DNA from: JBCBSK01 sp965250105
GTDB lineage: Bacteria > Pseudomonadota > Alphaproteobacteria > Rhizobiales > Tepidamorphaceae
DNA: 64,000 bases
Direction of reading: 5' to 3'
Assembly (NCBI GenBank): GCA_965250105.1
Contig: OZ252290.1
Location: forward strand, 1,302,001-1,366,000
Within the stretch, counting starts at the first letter, position 1. The number at the start of each line of letters is the position of its first letter. The notes below the pieces were generated by a model. It was given only the letters and a program-made list of their open reading frames with translations, searched no databases and was not told the DNA's origin. Made by a program: the position numbers and the translations under genes. Shown in pieces: positions 1 through 8,150 of this stretch.

Positions 1-15
1 AGGCTTTACCGACCG

Positions 16-1656
16 ATGTCCGCGATGCCAGAAACGTCCGCGACTTCCGAGCCGCCGGCGCTGCGGCGCGAAGCCCGTTTCGGCGATCGCGTCGTCACCT
101 GCTTCGCCGACCGGCATCGGACCGTCGACGCGCTGATGACCGGTATCGCGGCGGATCACCCGGACCGCGAGGCGGTGATCGACGGCCGGCACCGGCTGAC
201 CTTCGCCGATCTCGACAGCAAGGCGGGCGCGGTCGCCGCCGGCTATCACGCGCTCGGCCTGAGGCCCGGCGACAGGCTCGGCCTCCTGATCGGCAATCGC
301 TGGGAATTCGTCGTCGCGCTCCTGGCGGCGATCCGCGCCGGGCTGATCGCCGTGCCATTGAGCGTGCGCGCGCAAGGCCCGGAACTCGCCTACATCCTCA
401 CCGATTGCGGCGCGCGTGGCGTGGTCTTCGAGACGGGCCTCGCCGAGCGCTTGCCGACACCGAACGATACGCCCGATCTCGCGATCCGCATCGCGCTCGA
501 CGGGGACGGCGCGGTGGAGACGACCTTCGACGGCCTTGTCGCGCGGGACGGCACGGGTCTGGCCGCGGCCAGGGCGCGCGAGGAAGACACCGCGGTCATC
601 CTCTACACCTCCGGCACGACGGGCCATCCGAAGGGCGCGATGCTGAGCCATGTGAACATCGTCCATTCCTGCCTGCATTTCCGGCATGGCTTTCGGCTCG
701 GGCCGGAGGACCGGATCATGCTGGCGGTGCCGGCGAGCCATGTCACCGGGCTGATCGCCTGCATCATGGCGCCGCTGTCGGTGGGCGGCGCGGTCCTGGT
801 GCTCAAGGCCTTCGATGTCGAGGCCTTTCTGTCGCTGGCCGCGACCGAGCGCATGACGGCCACCGTCATGGTGCCGGCGATGTATAATCTCTGCCTGCTG
901 CGCGCCCGCCTCGCCGATTACGACCTGTCGGCCTGGCGCGTCGGCTCCTATGGCGGCGCGCCCATGCCGCCGGCGACCATCGAGGCCCTGGCGCGCGAAC
1001 TGCCGGGCCTCGCCCTGGCCAATGCCTATGGCGCCACCGAGACCACCTCGCCCACGACCCTGATGCCGCTCGGCGATGCCAACGCCCATTCCGACAGCGT
1101 CGGCAAGGTCGTCACTTGCGGCGAGGTACGGGTGATGGACGAAGAGGGCCGCGAGGTGGCGCCCGACGAGGCCGGCGAAGTGTGGATCGCGGGGCCGATG
1201 GTGGTGTCCGGCTATTGGAACAAGCCCGAGGCGACGCGCGCCGCCTTCATCGCCGGCTTCTGGCGCTCCGGCGATATCGGCTCGCTGTCGGCCGACGGCT
1301 ATCTGCGCGTCTTCGACCGCAAGAAGGACATGATCAATCGCGGCGGCTACAAGGTGTTCAGCGCCGAGGTCGAGAACGCGCTCGCCGCCCATCCCGACGT
1401 CGCCGAGGCCGCTGTCCTGCCGATGGCCGATCCGGTGCTCGGCGAAAAAGTGCTCGCCGTGGTCCATCCCAGGGACCCGGCGCCGGCGACGCTGGCGGAA
1501 ACGGAACAAACGCTGCGGCGGTTCTGCGCGGACCGGCTATCGGACTACAAGGTGCCCGACCGGTTCGTCTTCCGCGACGCCGCCCTGCCGCGCAACGCCA
1601 ATGGCAAGCTCATGAAGGCCGCGCTGCGCGAGGCGATGGACAAGGAAAACGGCTAG
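16..1656 (+). CDS. Class I adenylate-forming acyl-CoA synthetase
   Basis: A 546-residue enzyme of the AMP-binding (ANL) family that should activate a carboxylic acid to its acyl-CoA through an acyl-adenylate. Visible motifs are the phosphate-binding loop YTSGTTGHPKGAM near residue 196, the adenine-pocket motif YGATETTSPT, the SGDIG aspartate near residue 420, the hinge DRKKDMINRGGYKVF near residue 435 and the C-terminal catalytic lysine in NGKLMK. Length fits medium/long-chain fatty acyl-CoA or crotonobetaine-type ligases; the substrate cannot be read from sequence. It stands alone on the plus strand, and two palindromic repeats follow it. The ATG at 16 was chosen because upstream sequence is too short to judge alternatives. 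Confidence 0.9.
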   Translation: MSAMPETSATSEPPALRREARFGDRVVTCFADRHRTVDALMTGIAADHPDREAVIDGRHRLTFADLDSKAGAVAAGYHALGLRPGDRLGLLIGNRWEFVVALLAAIRAGLIAVPLSVRAQGPELAYILTDCGARGVVFETGLAERLPTPNDTPDLAIRIALDGDGAVETTFDGLVARDGTGLAAARAREEDTAVILYTSGTTGHPKGAMLSHVNIVHSCLHFRHGFRLGPEDRIMLAVPASHVTGLIACIMAPLSVGGAVLVLKAFDVEAFLSLAATERMTATVMVPAMYNLCLLRARLADYDLSAWRVGSYGGAPMPPATIEALARELPGLALANAYGATETTSPTTLMPLGDANAHSDSVGKVVTCGEVRVMDEEGREVAPDEAGEVWIAGPMVVSGYWNKPEATRAAFIAGFWRSGDIGSLSADGYLRVFDRKKDMINRGGYKVFSAEVENALAAHPDVAEAAVLPMADPVLGEKVLAVVHPRDPAPATLAETEQTLRRFCADRLSDYKVPDRFVFRDAALPRNANGKLMKAALREAMDKENG

Positions 1657-1692
1657 CCGGCTGTTGAGGAAGGCTCTGCGACCGTCGCCCAT

Positions 1693-1782
1693 CCTTCGAG
1701 ACGCTCGCTGCGCGCCCTCGGGATGAGGAACATCAAACTCTTGGCTCTCGCCCTAAGAAGGCCTGTGAGACCGTCTCGAAGG
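1693..1782. repeat. Intergenic palindromic repeat with CCTTCGAGACG ends
   Basis: The gap between the acyl-CoA synthetase and the SDR gene begins with an element bounded by the inverted repeat CCTTCGAGACG (1693-1703) and CGTCTCGAAGG (1772-1782). Elements with this 'CCTTCGAGACG...GGATGAGG' look are familiar as dispersed intergenic repeats in Hyphomicrobiales genomes (recalled, not searched). It contains no credible ORF. Confidence 0.6.
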
Positions 1783-1809
1783 GTCAGGGCCCTTCCGCAC
1801 CCGCGCCCG

Positions 1810-1872
1810 CTAGAGCACTTTTGTGTGTTCGGATTGATTGGATCCGATTCAATCGGATCGAATTCACTCTAG
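1810..1872. repeat. 63-bp palindromic element with CTAGAG/CTCTAG ends
   Basis: A compact dyad element begins CTAGAG and ends CTCTAG. Its core is the perfect palindrome GATCCGATT-C-AATCGGATC (1841-1859). It resembles the short 'CTAGAGC...' intergenic palindromes common in Hyphomicrobiales. It ends 13 bp before the SDR stop codon and could act as a 3' hairpin for that minus-strand gene or for the plus-strand synthetase. Confidence 0.6.
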
Positions 1873-1885
1873 AAAACAAGCCGGC

Positions 1886-2671
1886 TCATATCGCCGTCAG
1901 CCCACCATCGATCGACACCGCCTGGCCGGTCATGAAGCTGTTCTCGGCCGCGCAGATCCACAGCATCGCCTGAACAATCTCGTCGGGCTCGGCGACGCGG
2001 CGCATCGGAATCCGCCCGGCGATCCGCCCATAGGCATCCTCGCGGCTCAGCCCGCGCTCCTCGGCGACCGCGTCCGCCATATCGTCGAACAGCGGGGTGA
2101 CCGCGAAGGACGGGCAGAGCGCATTGACGCGAACGCCGAAACGAGCGGTCTCGTCCGCCGCTGCGCGGGTCAGCCCGACGACCGCGTGTTTCGAGGCGGC
2201 ATAGGCCGACAGCATGCCCGCCCCGACCAGGCCGGCGGCCGAGGCGACGTTCAGGATGGCGCCCCCGCCGGCGGCCTTCATCGGCGGGATCTGATGTTTC
2301 ATGCCGAGGAACACCCCGCGCGCGTTCACCGCCATGATGCGGTCGAACAGCTCGGCGTCGATCCCGGCGACCGGTAGCGGAACCTGGCCGATGCCGGCAT
2401 TGTTGATCGCCACGTCGAGCCGGCCGAAACGGGTCAGCGTCTCGCCGATCTGACCGGCAATGTCGGCCTCCACCGACACATCGACCCGCCGGGCGACGAC
2501 CTCCGCGCCTTGCTCGCGAAGCCCCGCCGCCACATCGGTCAGCTTATCCTCGGAGATATCCGACAGCGACAGAACCGCGCCCTCGGCCGCGAAACGTTCG
2601 GCGGCGCGGCGGCCGAAACCGCTCGCCGCGCCCGTGATCAGAACGACCTTGTCGCGATAGCGCATCGGCAT
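1886..2671 (-). CDS. SDR-family NAD(P)-dependent oxidoreductase
   Basis: A 261-residue classical short-chain dehydrogenase/reductase. The Rossmann motif TGAASGFG lies near residue 11, NNAG near residue 90, the catalytic Ser in NVASAAG, and Tyr/Lys in YAASK; the C-terminal IDGG motif is also present. The substrate is unknown, probably an alcohol or 3-hydroxyacyl compound. The start at 2671 is preferred because GAGAG sits 4 bp upstream; ATG at 2665 also fits. The gene start lies 7 bp past the stop of the histidine-phosphatase gene (2679), so the two are probably co-transcribed. Confidence 0.9.
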   Translation of the reverse strand: MPMRYRDKVVLITGAASGFGRRAAERFAAEGAVLSLSDISEDKLTDVAAGLREQGAEVVARRVDVSVEADIAGQIGETLTRFGRLDVAINNAGIGQVPLPVAGIDAELFDRIMAVNARGVFLGMKHQIPPMKAAGGGAILNVASAAGLVGAGMLSAYAASKHAVVGLTRAAADETARFGVRVNALCPSFAVTPLFDDMADAVAEERGLSREDAYGRIAGRIPMRRVAEPDEIVQAMLWICAAENSFMTGQAVSIDGGLTAI

Positions 2672-2678
2672 GCCGCTC

Positions 2679-3329
2679 TCAGCTATAGGTTTCGGCGAAC
2701 GCACGGTCGGGCTGTTCCAGATGCGGGATGGCGTTGAACATGTTGAGCTTCATCGCCCCGCCCGACAAGATCAGCCGGGTCACGCTCGTATTGCGCGCCT
2801 GAAGATTGATGTCGACTATGCGCGTGGCATCGAGGCCGAGCGCGCTGCCGACGATGAAGCCGATCACGCCGCCCGACGTCGCCACGAGCACCCGGCCGCC
2901 GGCGTCTTTGGTCACCTCGTCGAGGCTTGCGCCGATGCGCGCGGCGAACCGATCGAAGGGTTCCGCCACGCCGGGAAGATCGCCCTCGGCCCAGGCGATG
3001 AGAGCCGCGCGCAGGGCGCGGAAATGCGCCCGACGGTCCTCCGTCTGGCGTGGGTCGGCGCCATGGGCGCGCAGCAGATCGGCGGGGTCGTATTCCTCGA
3101 GGCCGGACACGACGTCGACCCGGCCGCCGAGGCTGTCGGCGAGCGCCCGCGCGGTCTCCTTCTGGCGACGCAGCGTGCCCGAGACGATGCGATCGAAACC
3201 GACCCCGCGCGCGACGAGATGCTCGGCGAGCCAGCGCGCCTGGGTCCAGCCGAGGTCGGTCAGCCGGTCGTAATCGCCCGTCGCGAAGGCGGCCTGGCCG
3301 TGGCGTACCAGCCAAAGTTCAACCGCCAT
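2679..3329 (-). CDS. Histidine phosphatase (phosphoglycerate mutase-like) family protein
   Basis: A 216-residue protein of the histidine phosphatase superfamily. The N-terminal LVRHGQA motif carries the phospho-accepting His, and an ELTDLGW-like region (DRLTDLGWTQA) follows. The usual second catalytic motif 'SHGG' is here TSGG (VATSGGVIGF), so the second His is replaced by Ser; activity may be altered. The start MAVELW at 3329 is chosen because the family begins directly before the RHG motif, and a longer reading adds 48 unlike residues. It is the first gene of a likely two-gene unit with the SDR. Confidence 0.85.
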   Translation of the reverse strand: MAVELWLVRHGQAAFATGDYDRLTDLGWTQARWLAEHLVARGVGFDRIVSGTLRRQKETARALADSLGGRVDVVSGLEEYDPADLLRAHGADPRQTEDRRAHFRALRAALIAWAEGDLPGVAEPFDRFAARIGASLDEVTKDAGGRVLVATSGGVIGFIVGSALGLDATRIVDINLQARNTSVTRLILSGGAMKLNMFNAIPHLEQPDRAFAETYS

Positions 3330-3450
3330 GGGCTTTGCATCTTTCCTGTCTCGCCGGGACCGGCGGCGGTTGGGGGAGCGGCAGCGGCCGCCCGACAGAT
3401 CTGCATCGAATAGGGCGGACGCCTTGTCAACAGGCGGCCGCCGGGCGCGA

Positions 3451-4245
3451 TCAGCCCCCGTCATCCATCGCATGGCGCGCCAGTGGCGGCACGCAGATGC
3501 GCCGGCCGTCGGGCAGCGTTTCGACCGAGACGGTGATGCCGTAGACCGCGCTGAGTGCTTCCGGCGTCAAGGCGTCGACGGGCGCGCCCGAGGTCAGGAT
3601 CCGCCCGTCATGCATCAGCACGACCTTGCTGCCGACGGCGAAGGCGTGATCCGGATCATGCGTCGACAGGACGATGCAGAAGCCGTCCTCGGCGAGCCGG
3701 GCGACCTCTTCGAGGACCCGCATCTGATTGCCGAAATCGAGGCTCGCGGTGGGTTCGTCCATGACGAGGATCGGTGTTTCCTGGGCCAATGCCCGCGCGA
3801 TCATGACGAGCTGGCGCTGGCCGCCCGACAGCCGCGTATAGTCCGCCTCGGCGAAGCCCGCCATGCCGACGCGCGCGAGCGCCTCGCGCGCCGCCGCCCG
3901 GTCGGTGCCGCCGGGCTGCGCGAACGGGCCGAGATGCGCCGTGCGCCCCATCAGCACGACCTCGGCGGCACTGAAGGCGAAAGGCGACACATGCGCCTGC
4001 GGCACATAGGCCATGCGGCGGGCGATGTCCTGGCGCGACAGGGCCGATAGCGGCGCGCCGTCGAGCAGGACCGTGCCGCCGCGCGCCGGCAGCAGGCCGA
4101 GCAAGGTCTTGAACAGCGTGGTCTTGCCGCAGCCGTTGGGCCCGAGCAGGCACAGCACATCGCCCGGCGCCGCGGCGAGCGCGATATCGCGCGCGACCGC
4201 ATGGCCGGGATAGCCGATGGCCAGATCCTGCGCCGCGATGGTCAC
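3451..4245 (-). CDS. ABC transporter ATP-binding protein, FecE/BtuD type
   Basis: A 264-residue ATPase that powers import through the adjacent FecCD-type permease. It shows Walker A GPNGCGKTT, the Q-loop region YVPQAHV, the signature LSGGQRQ, Walker B ILVMDEPTA and the switch His in STHDPDHA. The GTG at 4245 is chosen because its GTGA overlaps the permease stop by 4 bp; an ATG at 4278 in frame would add 11 residues. It is the last gene of a four-gene uptake operon. The 121 bp separating it from the histidine phosphatase gene hold nothing recognisable. Confidence 0.93.
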   Translation of the reverse strand: MTIAAQDLAIGYPGHAVARDIALAAAPGDVLCLLGPNGCGKTTLFKTLLGLLPARGGTVLLDGAPLSALSRQDIARRMAYVPQAHVSPFAFSAAEVVLMGRTAHLGPFAQPGGTDRAAAREALARVGMAGFAEADYTRLSGGQRQLVMIARALAQETPILVMDEPTASLDFGNQMRVLEEVARLAEDGFCIVLSTHDPDHAFAVGSKVVLMHDGRILTSGAPVDALTPEALSAVYGITVSVETLPDGRRICVPPLARHAMDDGG

Positions 4246-5282
4246 GCCCAGGCCCGGCGTCCGCGCGCCAACAGCCACAGGAAGAAGGGCGCGCCGACGA
4301 CGGCGGTCAGGATCCCCAGCGGCACCTCGACCGGCGCGATGGTACGCGCCAGCGTGTCAACGATCAGCATGTATCCCGCCCCCAGGATGGCCGCGACCGG
4401 CAACAATGTGCCGAAGCTCGGCCCGACGATCATGCGCGCGACATGCGGGATGACGAGGCCGACCCATCCAACGACCCCGGCGATGGCGACCACGCTCGCC
4501 GTGATCAGCGTGGCGCAGACGATGACGAGGACGCGCAGCCGGCCCGCCGCCACGCCCAGGGCACGGGCCTCCTCGTCGCCGAGCGACAGGACGTTGATCC
4601 GCCAGCGCAGGACGATCAGCGGCACGAGGCCGAGCAGCACCACCGGCAGGGCCGGCAGGATATCGACCGTCTTGACGCCCGCCAGGCTGCCGAGCAGCCA
4701 GAAGGTGATAGCCGGCAACTGGTCATAAGGATCGGCCAGCACCTTGAGAAGCGATGTCGCGGCCCCGGTCAGCGCGCCGACCACGACACCGGCCAGGACC
4801 AGGATCAGAACGCGATCGCCGGTGCGCACGGCGGCCGCCACGAAACCGACCAGCGCCACGGCCCCGAGCCCGCCGACAAAGCCCATGAGCTGAATGGCGG
4901 CGACGGGCAGCGCCAGGAAGATGCCGAGCACCGCGCCGAGACCGGCGCCCGACGACACGCCGAGGATATCGGGCGAGACCAGGGGATTGCGGAACAGCGC
5001 CTGATAGCAAGCGCCAGCGGCGGCCAGCGCCGCGCCGACCAGAAGCGCCGCTGTGACGCGCGGCAGACGGATCGACATCAGGACCGTTTCGGCGTGGCCG
5101 CCGGGGGTTTCGAGCCCGAGCGCGCGGCGCAGGATGATCGAGACGGCCTCGCCGGGGGCCAGCGGGAACGGGCCGATCAGCAGGGCGCCGAGCGACAGAA
5201 CGGCCAGGACAAGGGCCAGAAAGGTGGTCGGCGCCAGGAAACCGAGGCGCGGGCGCGTCAGCGTGGCGGTCGGTTTGCCCAT
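4242..5282 (-). CDS. FecCD-family ABC transporter permease
   Basis: A polytopic permease of about 346 residues of the BtuC/FecCD (type II importer) family, typical of siderophore, cobalamin, heme and some molybdate systems. Hydrophobic segments run throughout. Typical family phrases are GALLIGPFPL near the N-terminus, the R(L)PR motif SIRLPRVTAALLVG, SSGAGLGAVLG and VGWVGLVIPHVARM. The start MGKPTA (5282) overlaps the upstream binding-protein gene by 25 bp, and a further ATG-type start lies at 5330. Neighbours suggest an oxyanion or metal substrate. Confidence 0.92.
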   Translation of the reverse strand: MGKPTATLTRPRLGFLAPTTFLALVLAVLSLGALLIGPFPLAPGEAVSIILRRALGLETPGGHAETVLMSIRLPRVTAALLVGAALAAAGACYQALFRNPLVSPDILGVSSGAGLGAVLGIFLALPVAAIQLMGFVGGLGAVALVGFVAAAVRTGDRVLILVLAGVVVGALTGAATSLLKVLADPYDQLPAITFWLLGSLAGVKTVDILPALPVVLLGLVPLIVLRWRINVLSLGDEEARALGVAAGRLRVLVIVCATLITASVVAIAGVVGWVGLVIPHVARMIVGPSFGTLLPVAAILGAGYMLIVDTLARTIAPVEVPLGILTAVVGAPFFLWLLARGRRAWA

Positions 5283-6304
5283 GCCAGAAGCCGGTCCAGA
5301 TCCTCGTCGGTCAGGTCGATATGATACCACAATCGATAATGCGCCCGCGTCTCGGCGCGCAGGTCACGCGCCCAGAGATCGGGATAGAACAGGCCGGCGA
5401 GCCATTTCAGGCCGATCATCCGGTTGATCGAGGGCGGCCGGTCGACCCAGCCGAAGGGCAGCGTCGGCGACAGATAGACACGCCCCTCGCGCACCGCCGC
5501 GATGTCCGCCCATAGCGGATCCTGCCAGACACGGTCGTAGAAGGTAGGATCCCAGGTCACGATGGTGTCGGGATCGGCGACGATGACCTGTTCGGGCGAC
5601 ACCTGGACGAGGCCCGCCTGGCCCGGCGCCCGGGCGACATTGCGCCCGCCGGCGCGCTCGATGATCTCGGTATTGATCGACCCCCTGAGCCCGGTTTCGA
5701 GCCCGTCGGGCCCGCGCGCCAGATAGACGCGCGGGCGCGCTTCCTCGGGCACCGCGCCGAGGGTGTCGTCAAGCGCCTTGAAGGTCGCCTCGACATCGGC
5801 GGCGAGTGCTTCGCCGCGCTGCGGCACGCCCAGTATGTCGCCGAGCAGGCGCAGGGCTTCGGCCGTGTTCTCGAAGCGGCCATCGATCAGGACATAGGGA
5901 ATGCCGGTCTGTGCCTGCACCCGGTCGGCGAGATCGACATAGGTGTCGCGCACCGAGCCGAAATCAATGATCAGATCGGGCTCGGCCGCCAGGACGCGTT
6001 CGAGATTGGCCTCGCCGCCGCGCCCGGTCAGGCGGCCGGTTTCGGGCAGGTCGCGATAGGGCGCGGCGATAAACGGCCTTTCATTAGCGCGCAACGCCCG
6101 CGTCCAGCCCAGAAGCGCATCGGGCGCCACGGCATAGAGCACGATCGCCGCCGGCGGCCCCGCGGCGAAGACCCGCTCGACCCGTTCGGGCACCTCGACC
6201 GAGCGGCCTGCCGAATCGACGATCACGCGGGTTTCGGCCAAGGCCGCCCCGGCGAACCCGGCCGTCGCCAGAGCGACGGCGGCCGCCAGCAGCAGACCCC
6301 GCAT
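5258..6304 (-). CDS. Periplasmic binding protein, FecB/BtuF (class III) family
   Basis: A 348-residue substrate-binding protein with a clear signal peptide (RGLLLAAAVALATAGFAGAALA, cut after the AxA). The mature part starts with the family pattern VDSAGRSVEVPERVERV and contains PDLIIDFGS and the C-terminal LKWLAGLFYPD typical of iron-complex or metal-type receptors. It matches the FecCD permease and FecE ATPase downstream. The start at 6304 is 1 bp beyond the stop of the ModA-like gene, so translation is probably coupled. The ligand is not evident. It resembles the binding-protein class used by MolABC-type molybdate importers, which fits the neighbours. Confidence 0.85.
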   Translation of the reverse strand: MRGLLLAAAVALATAGFAGAALAETRVIVDSAGRSVEVPERVERVFAAGPPAAIVLYAVAPDALLGWTRALRANERPFIAAPYRDLPETGRLTGRGGEANLERVLAAEPDLIIDFGSVRDTYVDLADRVQAQTGIPYVLIDGRFENTAEALRLLGDILGVPQRGEALAADVEATFKALDDTLGAVPEEARPRVYLARGPDGLETGLRGSINTEIIERAGGRNVARAPGQAGLVQVSPEQVIVADPDTIVTWDPTFYDRVWQDPLWADIAAVREGRVYLSPTLPFGWVDRPPSINRMIGLKWLAGLFYPDLWARDLRAETRAHYRLWYHIDLTDEDLDRLLAWANRPPR

Positions 6305-6305
6305 C

Positions 6306-7124
6306 TCAGTCGCCCGCGCTGGCCGCCGGCAGGCCCGGGGCGTCGAAGCCGTAGTCGGCAAGGATGCGCTGAGCGTCCGGCGACAGGATGAACAGCGCCA
6401 GGTTCGCGGCCTCTGCGGGCGCGCCATCGATGAGCGTCAGCCCATAGTCGGCGCCAACGCTCAACGCCGCCGGCAAATGCACGACCTGAAGCGCCGGCAG
6501 CTCACGCTGTGCCAGGACCGCATTGGTGCAATAGGTCAGGAAAACGTCGGCGCGATCCTCGTCCATGACCCAGGCATAGAGATTGCGCCCTTCGGGAGGC
6601 GCGGCGCTGTCGGGTCCGCCGGTGAGCTGCAGGGCCTTGTCCTCCAGAAGCTGCCGCGCGCCCGCCTGAAGCGCCTCGGCCTTGGCGAAGAGTTCCCAGG
6701 CATAGTCGCCCGAGGGATCGGCGCCGGGCGTCGACGTGCCGAGCCGCGTGCCCTCGTCGACCAGGACAGTCAACACCGTCTCGGTGGCGATATCCACCCC
6801 CGGCTGGGCCAGCGCGCACAAACGATTGCCGGCGAACAAGGCCACCGGCCCGGCCATGCCGGCGGCCGCCAGCGTCTGCGGGTGGCGCATATTGGCCGAG
6901 GCATAGACTTGCGCCGCCTCGCCACCTTCGATCCGCTCGCGCAACAGGCCGGACGGGCCGAAGGCGCGGATCACCTCGATGTCATGGGCCTGTTCGAAGG
7001 CATCGGCGATATCGGTCATCGCGGCCTTGAGACTGCCCGCCGCATGCAGCTTGACGTCCGTTTCGGCCATCGCCGCGGAACTCCCCAAAGCCAGAACCAA
7101 CATCGTCGCAAAAGCCAGACGCAT
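6306..7124 (-). CDS. ModA-like molybdate/oxyanion substrate-binding protein
   Basis: A 272-residue secreted protein. The signal peptide MRLAFATMLVLALGSSAAMA is followed by the ModA-type start VKLHAAGSLKAAMTDIADAF, with FGPSGLLRERIEGGE and VYASANMRHPQTL matching molybdate-binding protein architecture (Ser in AGSL and in GPSG as likely oxyanion ligands). It is first in the operon, with AAGGAG 8 bp upstream of ATG 7124. ModA normally pairs with the type I permease ModB; here the only permease is FecCD-type and a second receptor lies downstream. The divergent molbindin gene supports molybdate or tungstate as ligand. Confidence 0.85.
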   Translation of the reverse strand: MRLAFATMLVLALGSSAAMAETDVKLHAAGSLKAAMTDIADAFEQAHDIEVIRAFGPSGLLRERIEGGEAAQVYASANMRHPQTLAAAGMAGPVALFAGNRLCALAQPGVDIATETVLTVLVDEGTRLGTSTPGADPSGDYAWELFAKAEALQAGARQLLEDKALQLTGGPDSAAPPEGRNLYAWVMDEDRADVFLTYCTNAVLAQRELPALQVVHLPAALSVGADYGLTLIDGAPAEAANLALFILSPDAQRILADYGFDAPGLPAASAGD

Positions 7125-7435
7125 CGACCGAATCTCCTTGTCGCTACCGTGATCGTTGTCGTTATCTCCGCCGCCGCGATCCCGACCATCGGCCAGGGGA
7201 TTGGCGCCGACTGATTATGAGCCGGCGAAAAATGAGGCGACGGTTACAGCATTAATTCCAGATAGAAACACAAAATGCATAATAAAGCATATTTCCGCAA
7301 TCAAAAATCACCATCACCTGCCCGACCGGGACGTAATGCTGGCCGTGAAAAGCTTGCCGTGGCCGCTCGCGGCGGTGCATATGGCGAGGCCCCCCCGCAC
7401 GGAAGCGGCCGAGGGGACAAGGAAAGGCGGAGAAC
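7125..7435. promoter_or_regulatory. Divergent promoter region, modA-like operon / mop
   Basis: This 311-bp gap separates the divergent uptake operon and mop. It includes an AT-rich stretch at about 7240-7310, unusual for this GC-rich window, with an ATGC/GCAT dyad at about 7277-7292. No convincing ModE box or molybdenum-cofactor riboswitch could be recognised. A sharp Shine-Dalgarno (AAGGAG) precedes the modA-like gene and GGAG precedes mop. Confidence 0.45.
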
Positions 7436-7645
7436 ATGAAGGTCAGCGCGCGCAACACGCTGAAAGGCAAGATCGTCGATATCAAGAGCGGGCCGGTCAA
7501 CAGCCAGGTCAAGGTCGATATCGGCGGCGGCAATCTGATCACCTCGATGATCACCACCGACGCGGTCAGCGAGCTGGATCTCGCCGACGGCAAGGACGTC
7601 TATGTCCTGATCAAGGCGTCCGAAGTGATCCTCGGCACCGATTGA
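7436..7645 (+). CDS. mop: Molbindin (Mop), TOBE-domain molybdopterin-binding protein
   Basis: A 69-residue single TOBE/Mop domain: MKVSARNTLKGKIVDIKSG, then VNSQVKVDIGGGNLITSMIT, then the closing YVLIKASEVILGTD. Proteins of this size form hexamers that bind molybdate or tungstate in the cytoplasm and are thought to store or buffer it. The start is preceded by GGAG 3-7 bp upstream. It is divergent from the ModA-like uptake operon and close to a molybdenum/tungsten-dependent formate dehydrogenase. Confidence 0.93.
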   Translation: MKVSARNTLKGKIVDIKSGPVNSQVKVDIGGGNLITSMITTDAVSELDLADGKDVYVLIKASEVILGTD

Positions 7646-7697
7646 GCGCGCCAGACGTCCTTCTGTTTAGGTTGAAGCGTCTGATCCGTGCCGTGTT

Positions 7698-7783
7698 ATT
7701 GCCGCACGTATCCCCGCAATCGGGCGCTGCGGGCTGGGTGACCTCTTAGCCCCCCTCCCCCCGGGGCAAGCCCGGGGGTGACG
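7698..7783. repeat. REP-like intergenic repeat, copy 1
   Basis: After mop the sequence has two dyads: ATTGC (7698-7702) with GCAAT (7716-7720), and a strong GC hairpin CCCCCGGG (7758-7765), loop GCAAG, CCCGGGGG (7771-7778), ending GTGACG. A second copy with the same order of motifs lies at 22617-22680 and a related hairpin at 45609-45628. It probably also terminates mop. Confidence 0.65.
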
Positions 7784-7865
7784 GCCAACGGAGAAAGCGC
7801 CCCGGCGTCGGCCGTGATGTTCGAGCTTGCGCGCGGATGGCTGTCCGGCGGGGGAGCCGATCCGC

Positions 7866-8069
7866 CTAGTCCGAACGGCCGGCGATGCGTCCGTCGACGC
7901 GGTGTTCGAGATCCAGTTCCTCGACGGTGAGCACCATAGAGACGGCGAAATCGCGCCCCGCCGTCTTGTCGGTTCCGGCCTTGCGCATCGCTTCCTCGAT
8001 CGCCTGTTGCGAGGTGACGCCGACCTCCTTGAGGAATTTGCGCATGGTCATGTTGAAATCATTGCTCAC
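7866..8069 (-). CDS. Small DUF6494-like protein
   Basis: A 67-residue soluble protein starting SNDFNMTMRKFLKEVGVTSQ, which matches my memory of the DUF6494 family (short alphaproteobacterial proteins of unknown function with an 'R(K)FLK.VGVTSQ..IE' core). It contains an amphipathic N-terminal helix and a short acidic C-terminal half. The start is GTG at 8069 with GAGGAGA 7 bp upstream. It lies 81 bp downstream of the WD40-cytochrome c gene on the same strand and may belong to that operon. No function can be assigned. Confidence 0.72.
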   Translation of the reverse strand: MSNDFNMTMRKFLKEVGVTSQQAIEEAMRKAGTDKTAGRDFAVSMVLTVEELDLEHRVDGRIAGRSD

Positions 8070-8150
8070 GGGTCCGTCTCCTCATCTGTGTCGTGGGTGA
8101 AGCCCGGCGGCGGCATTGCGCCGGCAAAAGACGATGCATCTGAAACCACC

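Noticed and set aside
7125..7435. Molybdenum-cofactor riboswitch or ModE site between modA-like and mop genes
   Set aside because: I looked for the conserved riboswitch helices and a CGNTATATA-type palindrome and found no convincing match; only an AT-rich segment is present.
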